This document shows positions 9,024-16,729 of a stretch of 64,000 nt of DNA, in pieces. This DNA is from Pyxidicoccus trucidator (GTDB lineage Bacteria; Myxococcota; Myxococcia; Myxococcales; Myxococcaceae). Position 1 is the first letter of the stretch. Each line of letters opens with the position of its first letter. Below the pieces are notes generated by a model that searched no databases, was not told the DNA's origin, and saw nothing but the letters and a program-made list of their open reading frames with translations. Position numbers and translations under genes: made by a program. The stretch is from the NCBI RefSeq assembly GCF_010894435.1, contig NZ_JAAIXZ010000004.1:1-64000 (forward strand), given 5' to 3'.

Positions 9024-9425
9024 CTACGGGCCCTGCGGCATCGCCGTCAGGCGCGGCGCCGCTCCGGGGGCTCGCGCGGGCCCCCGGAGGACTTCCGCCA
9101 GCCACGACACGGCCCGGACTCGCGGCGCTTCCACCGCCGCCCAGGTCGCCGCCACCGCGTGCAGGTGCTCCACCGAGCCCGTCAGGTGCCGGTGCCCGTC
9201 CGGCCCGTGCCCCTGGCCCGGCTTTCCGTCCTCCGGCGCGTCAGGGCTGTCCCGAGGCGCGTCGTGCGAGTGCGCCCGTTCTCCGGACACATGGGCGTGC
9301 TCATGCCGAGCACCCCCGCCGCCGTGGCCCACCACCGCGTGCAGCACCGGCGCCATCGCGAGCCCGTACACCAGGACCATCAGTCCCAGGCACGCCAGGT
9401 CTCGTCGGTCATGGGGGTTCAGCAA
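9024..9425 (-). CDS. His-rich single-pass membrane protein
   Basis: About 133 residues with one hydrophobic helix (LACLGLMVLVYGLAMAPVLH) followed by a His-dense segment (HGGGGARHEHAHVSGERAHS, then HGPDGHRHLTGSVEHLH). Such clusters are typical of proteins that bind Zn, Ni, Co or Cu. No ATG is available near the start; the TTG at 9425 is tentative. The gene lies 84 nt upstream of the TonB receptor on the same strand and is probably first in that operon. Its metal and function are inferred from composition. Confidence 0.68.
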   Translation of the reverse strand: MLNPHDRRDLACLGLMVLVYGLAMAPVLHAVVGHGGGGARHEHAHVSGERAHSHDAPRDSPDAPEDGKPGQGHGPDGHRHLTGSVEHLHAVAATWAAVEAPRVRAVSWLAEVLRGPARAPGAAPRLTAMPQGP

Positions 9426-9537
9426 GGAGGCTCGGCCCGGGAAAGGGGAGGGTCGGTCGCCTCCTAGCCGTCTTCCCCAGGACAGGCAAGGACGCCTCCC
9501 CCGCGAGTTGACCCGCGCTCAACACCCACAGGCCCGA

Positions 9538-9564
9538 AAGAGCCATACGCCTTGTGTGGCTCTT
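9538..9564. promoter_or_regulatory. inverted repeat in the glpD / metal-operon intergenic region
   Basis: An 8-bp perfect inverted repeat (9538-9545, AAGAGCCA; 9557-9564, TGGCTCTT) separated by 11 bases lies between the divergent His-rich gene and glpD. It could be an operator for either operon or a leader hairpin. No known consensus is matched. Confidence 0.4.
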
Positions 9565-9620
9565 GACGCGGCGCATTGAATAAACCTGCCGTAACGGTGC
9601 CGTCGCATTAAACTCTGTGC

Positions 9621-11315
9621 GTGCGTTCCGAATCCGCCGCGCTCCGCCAACCGTCTTCCGAGGGCGAGGTCCCGCCGCCTCCGTCCCGCGCGGATCGCCT
9701 GCGCGCCCTGGCCACCGAGGAGTTCGACCTCCTCGTCATCGGCGGAGGCGTCACCGGCTCGGGCTCGGCGCGCGACGCCGCCCTGCGTGGCCTCAAGGTC
9801 GCACTCGTCGAGCGCGAGGACTTCGCCAGCGGCACGTCGAGCCGCTCGTCGCGCCTCATCCATGGCGGCCTGCGCTACCTGGAGCATGGCCACCTGGGGC
9901 TCGTCTTCGAGTCCAGCATCGAGCGCCGCCGGCTTCTTCAGCTCGCTCCACACCTGGTGCGCCCCCTGGCCTTCATCTGGCCCGTCTACGCCGGCGCGCG
10001 CGTCCCCAAGTGGAAGCTCACCGCGGGGCTCATGCTCTATGACGCCCTCTCGCTCTTCCGGAACGTGAAGGGCTACCAGAGCCTCAGCCTGCGCCAGGTG
10101 CGGGAGATGGAGCCGGGCCTGCGCTCGGAGGACCTCAAGGGCGGCGCCCGCTACTACGACGCCGCCACCGACGACGCGCGCCTCACCCTGGCCAATGCCG
10201 TGGGCGCGTCCGAGGCCGGGGCCACCGTCCTCAACCACGCCTCCGTCCGTGGCCTCGTCCTGCACGAGGGAAAGGCCCGGGGCGCGGTGGTGGTGGACCA
10301 CCTCACCGGCCAGGAAGTCACCGTGCGCGCCCGCGCCATCGTCAACGCCACCGGGCCGTGGAGCGATGAGATTCGCAAGCTCGATGCGCCCGCGATGACG
10401 GGCCCCGCGGTGCGCGGCAGCAAGGGCGTCCACATCGCCGTGCCGCGCGAGCGCCTGGGCCACCGTGACGCGCTCACGCTGCTGTCCCCCAAGGACGGCC
10501 GCGTCATGTTCGTGCTGCCCGCCGAGGGCTTCACCATCATCGGCACCACGGAGACGGCCACGCGCGCGCACCCCGCCGAGGTGCGCGCCAGCGAGGCCGA
10601 CGTCGCCTACCTGCTGGAGTCCGCCAACGCCTTCTTCCCCGCCGCCCACCTCACCCGCGAGGACGTGGTGAGCGCCTGGGCCGGCATCCGGCCCCTCGTG
10701 GCCAGCGGCTACCACGGCTCTCCGGACGCCGGCAGCGCCAGCCGCGAGCACGCCATCGACGTGAGCCCCGCCGGCGTGCTGGCCATCAGCGGCGGCAAGC
10801 TCACCACCTACCGCGTCATGGCCCGCGACGTGGTGGACGCGGTGGAGCGCCACCTGGGCCAGCCCCACCGCAAGTCCTCCACCGAGACGCTGCCCCTGCC
10901 CGGCGGAGACATCGCCGACCTGGAGGCGGAGTTCACCGCCGCTCGCGCCGAGGTGGGCGACGACGCCACCGCCGTCCATCTGGTGCGCGCCTACGGCAGC
11001 CGCTGGCGCCGCGTCTGGGCGCTCACCCGCGACGAGCCCGCGCTGGCCCGGCCGCTCGCCGAGGGCCTGCCCTACCGCGCCGCCGAGGCCGTGTGGGGCG
11101 TCACCCATGAACTGGCGCTTACCTTGTCCGACCTCCTCATCCGCCGGCTGAAGGTGGCTTTCGAGACGAGGGATTTGGGCCGCGCCGCCGCCCGCGTGGC
11201 CGCCGAGGTCATGGCGCCCCGCCTGGGGTGGGATGCCGCGGAGACGCAGCGGCAGCTCGCCACCTACGAGTCCGACGCACTGCGCATCTTCGGCGTGGAC
11301 AGCGCGGACGCCTGA
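9621..11315 (+). CDS. glpD: aerobic glycerol-3-phosphate dehydrogenase
   Basis: A 564-residue FAD-dependent enzyme that oxidises sn-glycerol 3-phosphate to dihydroxyacetone phosphate and passes electrons to the quinone pool at the inner membrane. The Rossmann motif VIGGGVTGSGSARDAALRGL is at about 39-58, the family block TSSRSSRLIHGGLRYLEHG at about 73-91, and the DAO C-terminal domain fills the last 150 residues. Length agrees with bacterial GlpD. The GTG at 9621 is the start. No glpF or glpK is adjacent, so it is not in a full glycerol operon here. Confidence 0.95.
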   Translation: MRSESAALRQPSSEGEVPPPPSRADRLRALATEEFDLLVIGGGVTGSGSARDAALRGLKVALVEREDFASGTSSRSSRLIHGGLRYLEHGHLGLVFESSIERRRLLQLAPHLVRPLAFIWPVYAGARVPKWKLTAGLMLYDALSLFRNVKGYQSLSLRQVREMEPGLRSEDLKGGARYYDAATDDARLTLANAVGASEAGATVLNHASVRGLVLHEGKARGAVVVDHLTGQEVTVRARAIVNATGPWSDEIRKLDAPAMTGPAVRGSKGVHIAVPRERLGHRDALTLLSPKDGRVMFVLPAEGFTIIGTTETATRAHPAEVRASEADVAYLLESANAFFPAAHLTREDVVSAWAGIRPLVASGYHGSPDAGSASREHAIDVSPAGVLAISGGKLTTYRVMARDVVDAVERHLGQPHRKSSTETLPLPGGDIADLEAEFTAARAEVGDDATAVHLVRAYGSRWRRVWALTRDEPALARPLAEGLPYRAAEAVWGVTHELALTLSDLLIRRLKVAFETRDLGRAAARVAAEVMAPRLGWDAAETQRQLATYESDALRIFGVDSADA

Positions 11316-11497
11316 AATCCGACGGGTGTCAAAAGCCCGTTGTCCGCCGGACATGCACCCGAGCAGCCGGCCGGCCGGCGTGCTTAACTTGCGCGCCGGG
11401 AACGGGACGCGCTGTCCTCTCGTTCACTCCGGCCCTGAGTCGCGTGCCGGAAGGACCGCCGCACCACCCGCTGGCCGGGGCGTGTAAGGAGAACGAC

Positions 11498-13300
11498 ATG
11501 AAGCGTTGGGTCTGGCTTGGGCTGGTGGGAAGCCTGGTGGCCTGTTCCGAGAAGAAGCCGCCGCCCGTGGATGACGTCGAGCCCCAGGCCTGTCCGGGCA
11601 CCTCCGAGGTGTCCCTGCCGGACATGCCGCGCGAGCAGGCGCTGACGGACGGCACGGAGGAGGTGCTCATCACCTTCCGGCCCCGCGTCTCCGCCAGCGC
11701 CAAGGCCAGCACGGACGCGTTCGCCACCGAGGTGGTGCGTGCCGGAGGCCAGGTGAAGCGCCGCTTCCCGAGCCTCAACCTGGTGTCCGCCCGGGTGACG
11801 CCCGAGGCCCGCGAGGCGCTCGCCCAGAACCCGGACGTGGTGTCGGTGCGGCCGAACCGCGTGGTGCGCGCCTTCGGGATGATGCCCCGCCTTCCCGCCA
11901 GCGCGTGGCTGGGCGGCGTCCCCAACACCGTCGGCTCCGTGGGCGAGTACACCCAGGGCCTGCGGATGGTGCAGGCCCCCGAGGTCTGGGATGCCAATGG
12001 CGATGGCGTGCTCGACCCGGGCAGCCCGTCGGGCACCGGCATCAAGGTGTGCGTCGTCGACAGCGGCTGGGATGACAGGCACCCCGAGCTGAAGGCGGCC
12101 TACATCGGCGGCAAGGACTTCGTCGACGATGACGACGAGCTGACGGGTGGCGACGGGCCGCTGGACCGGTCCACGAACCGGGAGGGCGTCGTCGTGTGGG
12201 GCGGCGGCCATGGCACGCACACCGCGGCCACCATCGCGGCGCAGCTCGGCGCGGGGGGCAAGGTGCGCCCGGGCCAGGAGGTCAACGGCGTGGTCGGCGT
12301 GGCGCCCACGGTGTCGCTGCTCATCGCCCGCGTGCTGGACGTGACGGGCAGCGGCTCGACGGATGACGTCATCGCCGCCATCGAGTGGTGCCAGTCGCAG
12401 GGAGCGCACATCGCCTCGCTGTCGCTGGGGTCGGCGGAGGAGGACGCCGCCGAGAAGCAGGCCTTCGCCACGGCGCTCCAGCGCGGAATGCTGTCCATCG
12501 CCGCGACGGGTAACTCCGGCGCGAGCAGGATTTCCTTCCCCGCGGCCTATGACTCGGTGATGGCCGTGGGCGCGGTGCGCTTCAGCGGCGAGTGGGCCGA
12601 TTTCTCGCAGTTCGGCCCACAGACGTCGCTGGTGGGGCCCGGCGTGAGCGTGCTGAGCGCCACCATCGTCGGCACCTCGCCGTTCGCGAACATCGTGGCG
12701 GCGGGCGCGGACATCGCGACCACTCCCCTGGAGTACTCGGGCATCGGCACGTACACGAATCGGCTGGTGAACTGCGGCCTGGGGGACAGCGTCCTCTCCT
12801 GCGGCGAGGGCGTCACCTGCGACGGGTTCGTGGCGTACGTGGACCGTGGCGGCGGCATCCTCTTCTCGGAGAAGGCGCGCAACGTCATCCGCGCGGGCGC
12901 CAAGGCCATCATCATTGGCAACGACAAGGCCGAAGAAGAGGATGAGAGAGGCTTCACGCTCACCGACCCGTCACCCCACTGGGTGCCCACGACGGCCGTG
13001 ACGCTGGCGCTGGCCGGCGTCATGAAGGGACAAATCGGGCAGCAGGTGACGGTCGATGTCAGCGGCTCGGACTACCTGTCGCAGACGGGGACCTCCATGG
13101 CCACGCCGCACGTGGCCGGGGTGGCCGCGCTCGTGTGGAGCTCGAATCCCAACCTCACCCCCCTCCAGGTGCGCGAGTCGCTGGAGAAGAGCGCCAGGGA
13201 GCTGGGGCCTGCCGGCCGCGACGTCCAGTTCGGCTTCGGCCTGGTGCAGGCCGCCGATGCCGTCGGGTACGCGAGGCAGAAGTTCCCGCGCGTGCCGTGA
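11498..13300 (+). CDS. subtilisin-family (S8) serine protease lipoprotein with inserted PA-like domain
   Basis: A 600-residue secreted protease. Signal peptide with lipobox (SLVAC, Cys16), an inhibitor-like propeptide (about 50-125, ending NPDVVSVRPNRVVRAF), and the S8 domain with Asp188 (VCVVDSGWDD), His238 (GGGHGTH) and Ser533 (TGTSMATPHVAG). Between His and Ser is an insertion of about 130 residues with Cys residues and RAGAKAIIIGNDKAEEED, typical of a PA domain in large subtilases. AAGGAG precedes the ATG; a longer same-frame ORF was rejected because the signal peptide begins here. Likely an extracellular protease in the predatory or developmental repertoire. Confidence 0.94.
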   Translation: MKRWVWLGLVGSLVACSEKKPPPVDDVEPQACPGTSEVSLPDMPREQALTDGTEEVLITFRPRVSASAKASTDAFATEVVRAGGQVKRRFPSLNLVSARVTPEAREALAQNPDVVSVRPNRVVRAFGMMPRLPASAWLGGVPNTVGSVGEYTQGLRMVQAPEVWDANGDGVLDPGSPSGTGIKVCVVDSGWDDRHPELKAAYIGGKDFVDDDDELTGGDGPLDRSTNREGVVVWGGGHGTHTAATIAAQLGAGGKVRPGQEVNGVVGVAPTVSLLIARVLDVTGSGSTDDVIAAIEWCQSQGAHIASLSLGSAEEDAAEKQAFATALQRGMLSIAATGNSGASRISFPAAYDSVMAVGAVRFSGEWADFSQFGPQTSLVGPGVSVLSATIVGTSPFANIVAAGADIATTPLEYSGIGTYTNRLVNCGLGDSVLSCGEGVTCDGFVAYVDRGGGILFSEKARNVIRAGAKAIIIGNDKAEEEDERGFTLTDPSPHWVPTTAVTLALAGVMKGQIGQQVTVDVSGSDYLSQTGTSMATPHVAGVAALVWSSNPNLTPLQVRESLEKSARELGPAGRDVQFGFGLVQAADAVGYARQKFPRVP

Positions 13301-13357
13301 CGACGCGCTGGCCCTCCGCCGTGTGAGGCGGGTGGGCTGAAGTCGAGTGGAGCGAAG

Positions 13358-13393
13358 GCCCCCGGCGCCGCGTCAGGCTCCGGGGGCTTTGCG
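13358..13393 (+). terminator. intrinsic terminator of the subtilase gene
   Basis: GCCCCCGG (13358-13365) pairs with CCGGGGGC (13380-13387), followed by TTTGCGTTT. It sits 58 nt after the protease stop and just before the convergent anti-sigma gene. Confidence 0.7.
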
Positions 13394-13436
13394 TTTCAGG
13401 GGGCGCGGGCTTGCTGGCCCTCTCGACAGGCCAGGG

Positions 13437-13916
13437 TCAGCGCGGCGTCGCCACGAGGCACGCACCCACGGCGGCCTCGAGCGCGTCCACGGCCTCGCGC
13501 GAGGGGTCCACGCACCAGGCCTCGGTCAGCAGGCTGCTGGGGCGCGTCTCGCGGCTCCAGGGCTCGTCCCCCATCGTCGTGGGGCCCACCTTCACCATGC
13601 TGAGGGCGACGAAGGCCACCACCGCGGTGGCGCCCATCAGCATCTTCCCCCAGTTGGCCCAGGTGCCCGGCAGGGGGACCCACTGGGGCACCGCGGGCCG
13701 GGCCAGCCGGGCCTCCAGCGCGGAGAAGCTGAGGGCGGGGCGCGAGGGCGTCCGGCGCGCGCGCTGCGCCATCCACCCGCGCTCCAGGCGGAGCCACGTC
13801 AGGGCATGCCGGCACGCGGGGCAGGCGTCCACGTGGGCATCCACCCGCGCGGAGTCCTCCGCCGACAGCTCGCCGGCCAGCAGCGCGTCCAGCTCCCCTT
13901 CACGGCACGCGCTCAT
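13437..13916 (-). CDS. anti-sigma factor with N-terminal zinc finger (zf-HC2)
   Basis: A 159-residue membrane-anchored anti-sigma factor. The HC2 zinc-binding anti-sigma motif is seen as HVDACPACRHAL near residues 28-39, with an additional N-terminal Cys4. A transmembrane helix (MLMGATAVVAFVALSMVKVG) follows at about 92-111 and a small periplasmic C-terminal domain has two Cys. The gene overlaps the preceding ECF sigma gene by 4 nt, so the pair is translationally coupled and this protein is expected to hold that sigma factor inactive. Confidence 0.92.
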   Translation of the reverse strand: MSACREGELDALLAGELSAEDSARVDAHVDACPACRHALTWLRLERGWMAQRARRTPSRPALSFSALEARLARPAVPQWVPLPGTWANWGKMLMGATAVVAFVALSMVKVGPTTMGDEPWSRETRPSSLLTEAWCVDPSREAVDALEAAVGACLVATPR

Positions 13917-14527
13917 GGCCGACCTCCGACGTGGGCGGCCAGCTGCTCGCGGAGCTGCAGCCGGGCGCGGTGGATTTCGTTCTTCACCTTCTGCAGGGAC
14001 CAGCCCATCACCGACGAAATCTCCTCATACGGCAGGCCGTGGTCGATGCGCAGCAGCAGCGCCGCGCGCCGCTCCTCGCGCAGCATCCCCAGCGCTTCGG
14101 CCAGCAGGCCCTCCAGCTCGCGGTCCAGCAGCAGGTCCTCGGGCGTGGGCGTGGGGAGCACCGCCTCCACGCGGCTGGCGTGCTCCTCGTCGTCCACGTC
14201 CACGTGGATGCCCCGGTGGCGCCGGGACTCCAGGTACACGTGCCGGGCGATGCCCAGCAGCCAGGAGCCGAGCCGGTCCTCGTCGCGCAGCGCGCCGAGC
14301 CGCCCGTGGGCACGCACGAAGGTCTCCTGCGTCGCCTCGTCCGCGGCGGCCTCGTCCCGGAGCAAATCGCGCAGGAAGCGCCACACGCCGGGGGAATGGC
14401 GCTCGAACAGCGTCCGGAACGCGGCGGGGTCTCCGGCGCGCGCCCGGCGCAGCAGGGCCCGCTCCCGGTCCATGTCGGACGGGGGCGCACCTGCCAGTAC
14501 CATCTTCACCGCGGAAAGAAGGGCCAC
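13913..14527 (-). CDS. ECF-type RNA polymerase sigma factor
   Basis: A 204-residue sigma-70-family ECF factor. Region 2 is seen as FRTLFERHSPGVWRFLRDLL with DEATQETFVRAHGRL, and region 4 as REERRAALLLRIDHGLPYEE with ISSVMGWSLQKVKNEIHRAR. The GTG at 14527 has a GGAGGGG six bases upstream and was preferred to the internal ATG at 14503. It is followed, with a 4-nt overlap, by its likely anti-sigma factor. Regulon unknown. Confidence 0.94.
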   Translation of the reverse strand: MALLSAVKMVLAGAPPSDMDRERALLRRARAGDPAAFRTLFERHSPGVWRFLRDLLRDEAAADEATQETFVRAHGRLGALRDEDRLGSWLLGIARHVYLESRRHRGIHVDVDDEEHASRVEAVLPTPTPEDLLLDRELEGLLAEALGMLREERRAALLLRIDHGLPYEEISSVMGWSLQKVKNEIHRARLQLREQLAAHVGGRP

Positions 14528-14990
14528 GGCCCCTCCGTGTCACGAGCCGGCCTGGAGTTTCACCGGCCCGTGCTTTTTTCCCAAGTCCCCCGGGTGGGGC
14601 GGGCACTGGACGTTCCGCGGAGGGCTCACTCAATGCAAGTCATGGGGCTGGATTTGTCTTGGGTCATCCTGGTGCAATCGCTTGCGTTCTGGCGGTCCCT
14701 CCCGAGGGGCCGGCTGCTGCTTGCGCCGCTCCGGCTCGCGTCGCGGGATGGCCGCGAATGCGGGGGCCTGGGGCTCGGGTGAGCGTGAAGCACGCCTGCC
14801 TGGCCGCCGGGGTGACGAGGCGACGCGGTGTCGAGGTGAAACCTCGCCCGGGGCCCACGTGCCCCAGGCCCCCGGTCTTGTTGGAAATTTCACGGGTTGG
14901 TAGAAGTCAGGCGTCGTGCGCGGCGGTGAGGGACGTGCACCGTGTCCTCCCGCCATGCCGTGCGGGACATCCCGAGGAGAGCCGACCGTC
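14528..14990. other. intergenic region between divergent ECF sigma and acyltransferase genes
   Basis: No gene was found in this 463-bp gap. It should hold the promoters of both divergent genes. A short A/T run (about 14574-14581) and a GC-rich tract are seen, but no confident promoter or hairpin could be assigned. Confidence 0.6.
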
Positions 14991-16223
14991 ATGCCCGCCA
15001 ACCCCGCTCGTCCGGATGCCGCGGCGGCGCACGTCCCGCTCCTTCGGGGGCACCTGCCCGTACTCGACGGTGTGCGAGGCTTGGCCGTCCTGCTGGTGGT
15101 CTTCTTCCACACCACCCACGTGAGCGCCGACAACGCGGTGGGCAAGGCCACCTGGTGGCTGGCCGGCATCGGCTGGACGGGCGTGGACCTCTTCTTCGTC
15201 CTCTCCGGCTTCCTCATCACCGGCATCCTGTGGGAGGCGAAGGGCCAGCCGTACTTCTTCCGCAACTTCTACATGCGCCGCTTCCTGCGCATCTTCCCGC
15301 TCTACTACCTCGCCCTCGCCGTGTCGTTCCTGGTGCTGCCGGCGCTCGCCGGCCGCCTCCACCTGGATGAACGCATCACCACCGATGGCGCCACCTGGTA
15401 CCTGCTCTACCTCTCCAACTTCTACCAACTGTGGGTGGACACCACGCACCCCATCCTCGGCGTGGTGTGGTCCCTGGCGATTGAAGAGCAGTTCTACATC
15501 GTCTGGCCCTTCCTCATCGCCGCGGTGTCGTACCGGGGCGCCATCCGCCTGTGCCTCGGCACCATCGCCCTGGCCATCCTGGTGCGCGTGGGGCTCACCC
15601 TGTCCGGCGCCAGCCACGAGAGCACCTACGTGGTGACGTTCTGCCGCGTGGACTCGCTGGCCGTGGGCGCGCTGCTGTCCCTGGCGCTGCGCCACCCGGA
15701 GGGCCTGGGCCTCAAAGCCTTCCGCTGGATGCGCCCCGCCGTCTGGGCCTGCGTGCCGGTGGTGCTCGTCATGGTGGTGCTGCCCCCGGGCGACACCTAC
15801 GAGGCCGTGAAGCGCACCGTCGGCTACACCGCCATCGCCGTCGTGTACGCGGTGGCCGTGTACAAGTCCGTGGCCGTCGCGCCGGGCACCTGGGTGCACC
15901 GCTTCTTTTCATCAAAGCTGCTGCGCACCTACGGCAAGTACAGCTACGCCATCTACCTCATCCACTCGCCGCTGGACGCCATCCTCCGCCGCGCGCCGCT
16001 GGTGGGGACGCCGCTCCGGACGGTGGGCGGCTCAGACATCCCCATGCAGCTGGTCTTCTATGTCGTGGCGGCGGCGCTGTCGCTGGGGCTCGCGCTGGTG
16101 AGCTGGAACCTCTTCGAGAAGCACCTGCTCAAGCTCAAGGACTACTTCCCCTACGGTGAGCAGCGTCCCCGCGCCGGCGGAGCAGAGCCGCTGGCGGGTG
16201 GCTCCCCGGGCGCCGCGAACTGA
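14991..16223 (+). CDS. acyltransferase 3 family membrane protein
   Basis: A 410-residue integral membrane protein of the acyltransferase-3 (OafA/NolX-like) family, which transfers acyl groups, commonly acetyl, to surface sugars. The N-terminal signature LPVLDGVRGLAVLLVVFFHT with the catalytic-type His and the WTGVDLFFVLSGFLITGILW block are diagnostic, as is FYMRRFLRIFPLYYLA. About ten hydrophobic helices follow. The start ATG at 14991 is preceded by GAGGAG; a 25-codon upstream extension was rejected. The target polysaccharide is unknown. Confidence 0.93.
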   Translation: MPANPARPDAAAAHVPLLRGHLPVLDGVRGLAVLLVVFFHTTHVSADNAVGKATWWLAGIGWTGVDLFFVLSGFLITGILWEAKGQPYFFRNFYMRRFLRIFPLYYLALAVSFLVLPALAGRLHLDERITTDGATWYLLYLSNFYQLWVDTTHPILGVVWSLAIEEQFYIVWPFLIAAVSYRGAIRLCLGTIALAILVRVGLTLSGASHESTYVVTFCRVDSLAVGALLSLALRHPEGLGLKAFRWMRPAVWACVPVVLVMVVLPPGDTYEAVKRTVGYTAIAVVYAVAVYKSVAVAPGTWVHRFFSSKLLRTYGKYSYAIYLIHSPLDAILRRAPLVGTPLRTVGGSDIPMQLVFYVVAAALSLGLALVSWNLFEKHLLKLKDYFPYGEQRPRAGGAEPLAGGSPGAAN

Positions 16224-16291
16224 CGCGCCCGCTGTCTGTCTTTGTGCGGAAGGTGGCGTGAAGCGGGCAGGGCCCGCGCCGTCGCCAGCGC

Positions 16292-16585
16292 TCAGTCCCG
16301 GAGCCGCGAGACGGCCTCGGCCACGCGCAGGGCCCAGGTCTCCGCCGAGTCCAGCTCCGCCCGCGCGCTGGCAAAGCGGTCCAGCCCTTCGTCGGAGCCG
16401 TCACGCGTGAAGACGGCGTCGTGGAACTCCTTCTGTGCGCGGGTCAGCCAGTGGCTCGCCTTCTGCCTCAGCTGTGCGGCGGCCTGCGGTGTGAGGGCTG
16501 CCTGTCCCGGGTCCATCAGCTCCTGTTCCTCCGGGTACAACGACGTCACCTTGTTGAAGGTGACATGCTCAATGGTCGTAGTCAT
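16292..16585 (-). CDS. hypothetical helical protein
   Basis: A 97-residue, mostly helical cytoplasmic protein (e.g. AAAQLRQKASHWLTRAQKEF) without recognisable motifs, signal peptide or membrane segment. The ATG (MTTTIEHVTFNKV) fits the onset of gene-like composition; the longer open frame upstream is Trp/Arg-rich and antisense-like. It lies between an acyltransferase gene and a SARP regulator on the same strand as the latter but 144 nt downstream of it. Function unknown. Confidence 0.62.
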   Translation of the reverse strand: MTTTIEHVTFNKVTSLYPEEQELMDPGQAALTPQAAAQLRQKASHWLTRAQKEFHDAVFTRDGSDEGLDRFASARAELDSAETWALRVAEAVSRLRD

Positions 16586-16729
16586 ACGCTGAGAATTTGC
16601 ACCGCGGGGCGGGCGAGCACCTGACCACCAGGGCGATAGCGCGTGTGATTCCAGACAGAGCCTCGTCCCCTGGGGCAGTGGGCACACGCCGGGCGGAAGT
16701 CCGCCCCGGCATGCCTGCCGCCCCCGGCC

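Noticed and set aside
9519-11354. 611-codon minus-strand frame opposite glpD
   Set aside because: Antisense shadow of a clear GlpD; composition is Gly/Ala/Arg/His-rich without domain signatures.
14528-14640. possible ECF-type promoter (TGAAAC near 14555, CGTGA closer to the sigma start)
   Set aside because: The spacing and motif do not match a defined ECF consensus well enough, and the transcript start would be almost at the start codon.
13347-14903. 518- and 570-codon plus-strand frames opposite the sigma/anti-sigma genes
   Set aside because: Low-complexity Arg/Ser/Ala-rich shadows; the minus-strand genes show HTH and zinc-finger motifs and a 4-nt overlap.
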